DNA of 64,000 nucleotides from positions 310,001-374,000 of the forward strand of contig NZ_BSTD01000001.1 of assembly GCF_030269325.1 (NCBI RefSeq), read 5' to 3'. Position numbers and translations under genes: made by a program. Below the pieces are notes generated by a model, which saw nothing but the letters and a program-made list of their open reading frames with translations, was not told the origin of the DNA and searched no databases. Positions 61,001-64,000 of the stretch are shown here, one piece after another (position 1 is the stretch's first letter; every line of letters starts with the position of its first letter). The DNA comes from Amycolatopsis sp. NBRC 101858 (GTDB taxonomy: Bacteria > Actinomycetota > Actinomycetes > Mycobacteriales > Pseudonocardiaceae).

Positions 61001-61063
61001 TTCGGGACCGTCGACGAGCTCGGCCAGCTCCTTCAGCTCGGCTTCCCGCCCGTGCAGCGCCAT
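58046..61063 (-). CDS. Large LuxR-type (LAL) ATPase regulator with low-complexity insert
   Basis: About 1005 residues. The N-terminal AAA/STAND ATPase has Walker A GEAGIGKSALV (30-40) and Walker B LLLVAEDVHWLD; a long TPR-like helical middle follows, and the C-terminal LuxR HTH is KLTPHELSIAQLAADGLTNREIGQRLYLSHRTVGTHLHRIFPKLG. LAL proteins switch on specialised-metabolite or catabolic genes. Residues of about 285-392 (bases 59888-60211) are a Gly/Ala/Ser-rich insert inside the STAND region with a repeated SGAG motif, not part of the fold. Start ATG 61063 (AAGG upstream) or GTG 61081. Divergent from the tannase gene. Confidence 0.92.
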   Translation of the reverse strand: MALHGREAELKELAELVDGPEDRSGVVLRGEAGIGKSALVAETAAAASVAGLRVLRTAGAEAEQNLAYAGLHQLLHPVRAGVAELPAPQRDALRTALGLADGAAPSAFLVGLAALTLLAEEAAAKPLLLVAEDVHWLDRASADVLAFVARRIETEPIVLVATLRDGASSPLLDAGLAPMVLERLGADEAADLLDAVAPRLAPAVRTRLLTEAAGHPLALTELPLGSADLDGPAPELPLTERLERTFTARVAGLPAETRTALLVAALNETTSLAETLTATGALLGHAAGGDAGRAGLPGGVLGSGRGSSGPGLAGARGVLGVEPGLAADAESSGAGLAESGAGLGSSGAGRDGASELLGTQPVSVGNARLSAEPQQAAAEGELAGRPTSPCLRVEPEILAPAVEARLVELSAGTVTFRHPLMRSAIPAAATSTERRRAHLALAEALQDQPDRRAWHQAAATVGADETVAGELDRTAERARYRGGAAAAIAALEQAARLSEQPGRRAERLLKAAELAVDSGRRETAERLVHAANPTSKRHRATASRLLSEFEDGLREDPARVAELAVTAEAVAAEGETGAAVRILWSAAMRCFWTEPGGAARKALLDVADRLPIPDDDPRVVAVTAYVAPFERGDVVIDRLKKLAGATGADPEVDRYLGSAALQVGAFDLAARFSAAAAPGLRAQGRLGALPRALAVQAWSRARLGDLAAAVPVAAEAARFARETGQPFMYGLATAVQAEIAALRGDHKQAKTLAGEAERAGLAAGARPVLATVQLARGLTNLSEGRFDDAFADLRRLLDPADAAYQLALRAYCVAELTEAAVRSGQTDALRDILAELEPLAKGTPSPALHIGLRYARAVLDPSDALFAEALRADLTGWPAERGRVHLAFGEWLRRQRRVVESRAHLRTARETFDALGMTAWAERARAELRGAGESSPNRGPDAREKLTPHELSIAQLAADGLTNREIGQRLYLSHRTVGTHLHRIFPKLGVSSRADLAGMLKTLEG

Positions 61064-61108
61064 GGAACCGACCTTACCCAACCCACGTTTCCGCAGCTCA
61101 AGGCCGAG

Positions 61109-61129
61109 TGACGTACATCGACAGCGTCA
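61109..61129. promoter_or_regulatory. Candidate operator between LAL and tannase genes
   Basis: TGACG (61109-61113) and CGTCA (61125-61129) form a short inverted repeat with an 11-base spacer in the divergent intergenic region. A weak candidate for LAL or another regulator. Confidence 0.3.
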
Positions 61130-61212
61130 TCCGACGGGCGCGGGCGCCCCACCCCGGCGGCCAAGCTCGGCAGCGCCCTGTCCACATCGGACGAAAGCGA
61201 CCAGAGGAACCG

Positions 61213-62724
61213 ATGAGACGCATCCCCCAGTTCTTGGCGGCCGCCGTGCCGCTCCTGCTGACCGGCCTGGTGCCGCCGGCCCCGAGCGCGTCGGCCGCGA
61301 CGCCGGTGTGCGCCGCCGTCTCGGTGCCCGCCCCGGCCGGCGCGAAGATCGAGTCGGTCACGGCCGAGCACAAGACCGCGTACTGCCAGCTCACCGTCAC
61401 GCTGACCCACTCCGGCAAGGACCACGTCAAGGTCGCCGTGGCCCTGCCCGACACCGGCTGGACCGGGCGCCTCCAGGCCCTCGGCGGCAGCGCCTACGCC
61501 GCCGGGAACTTCGACGGGCTCGCCCAGGCCGTCAAGGACGGCTACACCGGCGTGACGACCGACGCGGGCGTCTCCCTCGACGGGCTCGACACGTCCTGGG
61601 CAGTCACCGACGGCCAGGTCGACCAGACGCTCCTGACCAACTTCGCCACCCGTTCGGTGCACGAAGAGGCCCTGATCGGGAAGGCCGTCACGCAGCGGTA
61701 CTACCACCGCCCGGTGACGTACTCGTACTGGACCGGCTGCTCGACCGGCGGCCGCCAGGGCTATTCCGAGGCCCAGAACCACGCCGACGACTTCGACGGC
61801 ATCCTGGCCAACGCCCCGGCCGTCGACTGGACGCAGTTCGCCGTCGCGACGTTGTGGCCGCAGATCGTCATGAACCAGAGCCACGACTTCCCCAGCACCT
61901 GCGTGCTTTCCGCGTTCCGGACGGCCGCGGTCAAGGCGTGCGACGCGCGCGACGGCGTCACCAACGGCATCGTCGACCGGCCGGACGAGTGCAGCTACGA
62001 CCCACGCAGCCTGGTCGGCACGAAGGTGGTCTGCGAAGGCCACGAGTTCACCGTGACGGCGGCGGACGCCGAGGTCATGCGCAAGATCTGGGCGGGCCCG
62101 ACCGACGAGCGCGGCCGCAGGCTGTGGGCCGGGCTCCCCAAGGGCGCGGACTTCACCTGGCTGGCCGGCACGACACCCGGCCCCGACGGCACGCTCGTCG
62201 CGCCGGGCTTCCCGGTGGCGGTGAAGTGGGTGCAGTCGTTCCTGGAGAAGCAGCCCGGCTTCGACACCTCGAAGCTGACGTACGGCCAGTTCGCCGGCCT
62301 GTTCCGCCAGTCGGTGCGGGAGTACGACGACGTCATCGGCACGTCCGACCCGGATCTGTCGGCGTTCCGCCGGTCGGGCGGCAAGCTGATCACGTTCGTG
62401 GGCGCGAACGACCAGCTGATCCCACCGGGCGGCACGCTGTCCTACCGCAAGCAGGTCGAGCGGACGATGGGCGGCGCGCAGCGGGTGAACGACTTCTACC
62501 GGCTGTTCCCCGCGCCGGGCGTCGAGCACTGCTTCGGCGGCGGTGGCCCGGAGCCGACGAACGCGCTCGGGCAGCTGGTCGACTGGGTCGAGCACGGCAA
62601 GGCCCCGGCGACGCTCGCGGCGGCGTCCACGGACGGGAAGACCCGGGACCTGTGCCCGCTCCCGTCGGTCTCGCGCTACACGGGTGGCGACCCGGCGGTG
62701 GCGTCGAGCTACCGCTGCCGCTGA
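61213..62724 (+). CDS. Secreted tannase/feruloyl esterase family protein
   Basis: 503 residues. A signal peptide covers about 1-28 (MRRIPQFLAAAVPLLLTGLVPPAPSASA). The alpha/beta-hydrolase core has the CS-D-HC arrangement of the tannase/feruloyl esterase family: Cys-Ser in YWTGCSTGGRQG and His-Cys in PGVEHCFGGG, the two cysteines forming the catalytic disulfide, plus a lid domain rich in Cys. Substrates may be feruloylated xylan or gallotannin esters. AGAGGAAC precedes the ATG. A terminator hairpin follows. Confidence 0.92.
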   Translation: MRRIPQFLAAAVPLLLTGLVPPAPSASAATPVCAAVSVPAPAGAKIESVTAEHKTAYCQLTVTLTHSGKDHVKVAVALPDTGWTGRLQALGGSAYAAGNFDGLAQAVKDGYTGVTTDAGVSLDGLDTSWAVTDGQVDQTLLTNFATRSVHEEALIGKAVTQRYYHRPVTYSYWTGCSTGGRQGYSEAQNHADDFDGILANAPAVDWTQFAVATLWPQIVMNQSHDFPSTCVLSAFRTAAVKACDARDGVTNGIVDRPDECSYDPRSLVGTKVVCEGHEFTVTAADAEVMRKIWAGPTDERGRRLWAGLPKGADFTWLAGTTPGPDGTLVAPGFPVAVKWVQSFLEKQPGFDTSKLTYGQFAGLFRQSVREYDDVIGTSDPDLSAFRRSGGKLITFVGANDQLIPPGGTLSYRKQVERTMGGAQRVNDFYRLFPAPGVEHCFGGGGPEPTNALGQLVDWVEHGKAPATLAAASTDGKTRDLCPLPSVSRYTGGDPAVASSYRCR

Positions 62725-62729
62725 GTCCA

Positions 62730-62766
62730 GGCCGTGTGTGCCGGCCTCCCTCCGGCACGCACGGCC
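62730..62766 (+). terminator. Terminator-like hairpin after tannase
   Basis: 15-base arms 62730-62744 and 62752-62766 pair with one G-T mismatch (G-U in RNA), 7-base loop, six bases after the tannase stop. Confidence 0.75.
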
Positions 62767-62818
62767 ACCTCACTCGAATGGACTTGCGGGTCCAAAAAAC
62801 GATCGGCACTGTGAAGTC

Positions 62819-63886
62819 ATGCCACTTGATCAGTACTACCTCCTCGGCCGGTCGGGCCTGCGCGTCAGCCGGCTCGCGCTCGGCACGATGAACTTCGGCA
62901 CCGGCGGTTTCCACGCCGCCTACGGGAAGACCGAGGACGAGGCCCGCCCGATCTTCCGCAAGTACCTCGACGAGGGCGGCAACTTCCTCGACACGGCGGA
63001 CTTCTACACCGCGGGCGAGAGCGAGACCATCCTCGGCAGGCTCATCGCCGAGGCGAACGTGCGCGAGCGCGTCGTGCTCACCACGAAGTTCACCAACAGC
63101 GTCGACCCCGGCGACCCCAACGCGGGCGGCAACGGCCGCAAGCACCTGGTCCGCGCGCTCGAGGCGTCGCTGCGGCGGCTGGGCACGGACTACGTCGACC
63201 TCTTCCTGCTGCACACGTGGGACCGGCTCACCCCGGTCGAGGAGGTCGTGCACACGCTCGACGACCTCGTCCGCGCGGGCAAGATCCGCTACGCGGGCCT
63301 GTCGGACGTACCGGCCTGGTACGCGGCGCGCGCCCAGAGCATCGCCGAGGCGCACTCGCGCACGCCGATGATCAACCTGCAGCTGCCGTATTCCCTGGTG
63401 CAGCGCGAAATCGAGACCGAGCACGTCCCGATGGGCCAGCACCTCGGCCTCGGCATCACGGCGTGGAGCCCCCTGGCCGGCGGCTTCCTCACGGGCAAGT
63501 ACCGCAACGGCGGCACCGGCCGCTTCGACCCGGACGCCCAGACGTGGACCGAGCGCGACTGGCAGCTGCTGAAGCCGCTGGAAGAGGTCGCGGGCAAGCT
63601 GGGCGTCACGATGGCCCAGGTGGCGATCAACTGGGTGGCAACCCAGCCGGGCATCGCATCGGCGATCGTCGGGGCGAGCAGCGCCGACCAGCTGGGCAAG
63701 AGCATGGCAGCCCTGGACTTCGAGCTCCCGGCGGAGTCGCGGAAGGTGCTGGACGAGGCGAGCGCGGTGCCACCGGCGTCGGTGTACCGGATGTTCACGG
63801 CCCAGTACCAGAACTGGATCGTCACCCCGGACACGAAGGTGGGCGACAAGCCGGACGGCTACGCGCCGGCCGTGCGGAACTGGTAG
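62819..63886 (+). CDS. Aldo/keto reductase
   Basis: 355 residues, TIM-barrel AKR. Catalytic Asp/Tyr in FLDTADFYTAGESE, Lys in VLTTKFTN, and His in LFLLHTWDR; NADPH-binding SAIVGASSADQLGKSM near the end. Similar to the other AKR in the window (11348-12367) but with different N-terminal loops. The ATG at 62819 has no clear ribosome-binding site; upstream DNA is A-rich (CCAAAAAACG). Downstream is a hairpin. Physiological substrate unknown. Confidence 0.92.
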   Translation: MPLDQYYLLGRSGLRVSRLALGTMNFGTGGFHAAYGKTEDEARPIFRKYLDEGGNFLDTADFYTAGESETILGRLIAEANVRERVVLTTKFTNSVDPGDPNAGGNGRKHLVRALEASLRRLGTDYVDLFLLHTWDRLTPVEEVVHTLDDLVRAGKIRYAGLSDVPAWYAARAQSIAEAHSRTPMINLQLPYSLVQREIETEHVPMGQHLGLGITAWSPLAGGFLTGKYRNGGTGRFDPDAQTWTERDWQLLKPLEEVAGKLGVTMAQVAINWVATQPGIASAIVGASSADQLGKSMAALDFELPAESRKVLDEASAVPPASVYRMFTAQYQNWIVTPDTKVGDKPDGYAPAVRNW

Positions 63887-63940
63887 CGCCACCCTTTCGA
63901 GTGAAATTCTTTCGCTTTTTCGTCGGCGAAGCGAGACCAC

Positions 63941-63978
63941 GAGCAATGCGGCCACTCGAACGAGCGGCCGCACTGCTC
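63941..63978. terminator. Terminator-like hairpin near window end
   Basis: GAGCAATGCGGCC (63941-63953) pairs with GGCCGCACTGCTC (63966-63978) with one G-U-compatible mismatch, about 55 bases after the aldo/keto reductase stop. Confidence 0.65.
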
Positions 63979-64000
63979 TGTTCGAGTCAGCACGGACAGG

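Overview
The window is about 70% G+C by eye, uses GTG and TTG starts freely, has many 4-base stop/start overlaps, and packs its genes into short operons. The gene families point to a filamentous actinobacterium of the Pseudonocardiaceae, most like Amycolatopsis: a conservon (sensor kinase, roadblock, DUF742, small GTPase), an ImuA'-ImuB-DnaE2 mutasome, a glycosyltransferase of the vancomycin GtfA-E type, a KstR-type operator, a CebR-type operator and an ABC importer without its own ATPase. The genus is an inference from gene content. No rRNA, tRNA, CRISPR array, intact insertion sequence or phage module was seen.

Layout. 1-4 kb: end of a GNAT gene overlapping a second-type IF-1 gene, a perfect 22-bp-arm palindrome, a VOC protein, a LysR/DapA-family divergent pair and a methyltransferase. 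3.7-5.9 kb: small unknown gene and glmS. 5.8-11.3 kb: two P450 operons, each with its own TetR regulator. The first is a full class I chain (P450, TetR, [3Fe-4S] ferredoxin, ferredoxin reductase) with a palindromic operator; the second (TetR, P450, PPOX protein) is divergent from an aldo/keto reductase and LLM oxidoreductase operon across a double operator. 13.2-19.6 kb: LacI regulator, sugar ABC importer and a divergent glycogen-debranching-type glucosidase. 19.6-22.2 kb: methyltransferase/SRPBCC operon, divergent MarR regulator, and an unknown membrane protein. 22.2-24.2 kb: secreted glycosidase with FN3 and CBM2 modules under a CebR-like palindrome.

24.2-30.8 kb is the SOS mutagenesis cassette: dnaE2, a small membrane protein, imuB and imuA', with LexA-type boxes before both dnaE2 and imuA'. 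30.8-35.6 kb: GNAT, type II NADH dehydrogenase, an orphan glycopeptide-type glycosyltransferase and a secreted peptidase. 35.8-41.3 kb: an apparent operon of a YtrA-type GntR regulator, ABC ATPase, permease, and three copies of one secreted esterase domain, the last two fused into one protein. 41.4-44.5 kb: small membrane proteins, ferritin, SDR, and a thioesterase behind a KstR-like box. 44.5-48.9 kb: a conservon ending in an MHYT sensor gene.

49.4-54.5 kb: HTH regulator, methyltransferase/TetR pair, then two short leader ORFs with hairpins before a small unknown protein and an ABC-F ATPase, and an Ohr peroxidase. 54.5-56.9 kb is a lower-GC islet with one unknown membrane protein, an intragenic perfect hairpin and non-coding flanks. 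56.9-63.9 kb: a Tat lipoprotein hydrolase, a giant LuxR (LAL) regulator with a low-complexity insert, a tannase/feruloyl esterase family enzyme and an aldo/keto reductase.

The strongest candidates for something undescribed are the leader-ORF/hairpin units near 51.8-52.4 kb, the regulator-ABC-triple esterase operon at 35.8-41.3 kb, and the matching low-complexity insertions in two unrelated regulators.
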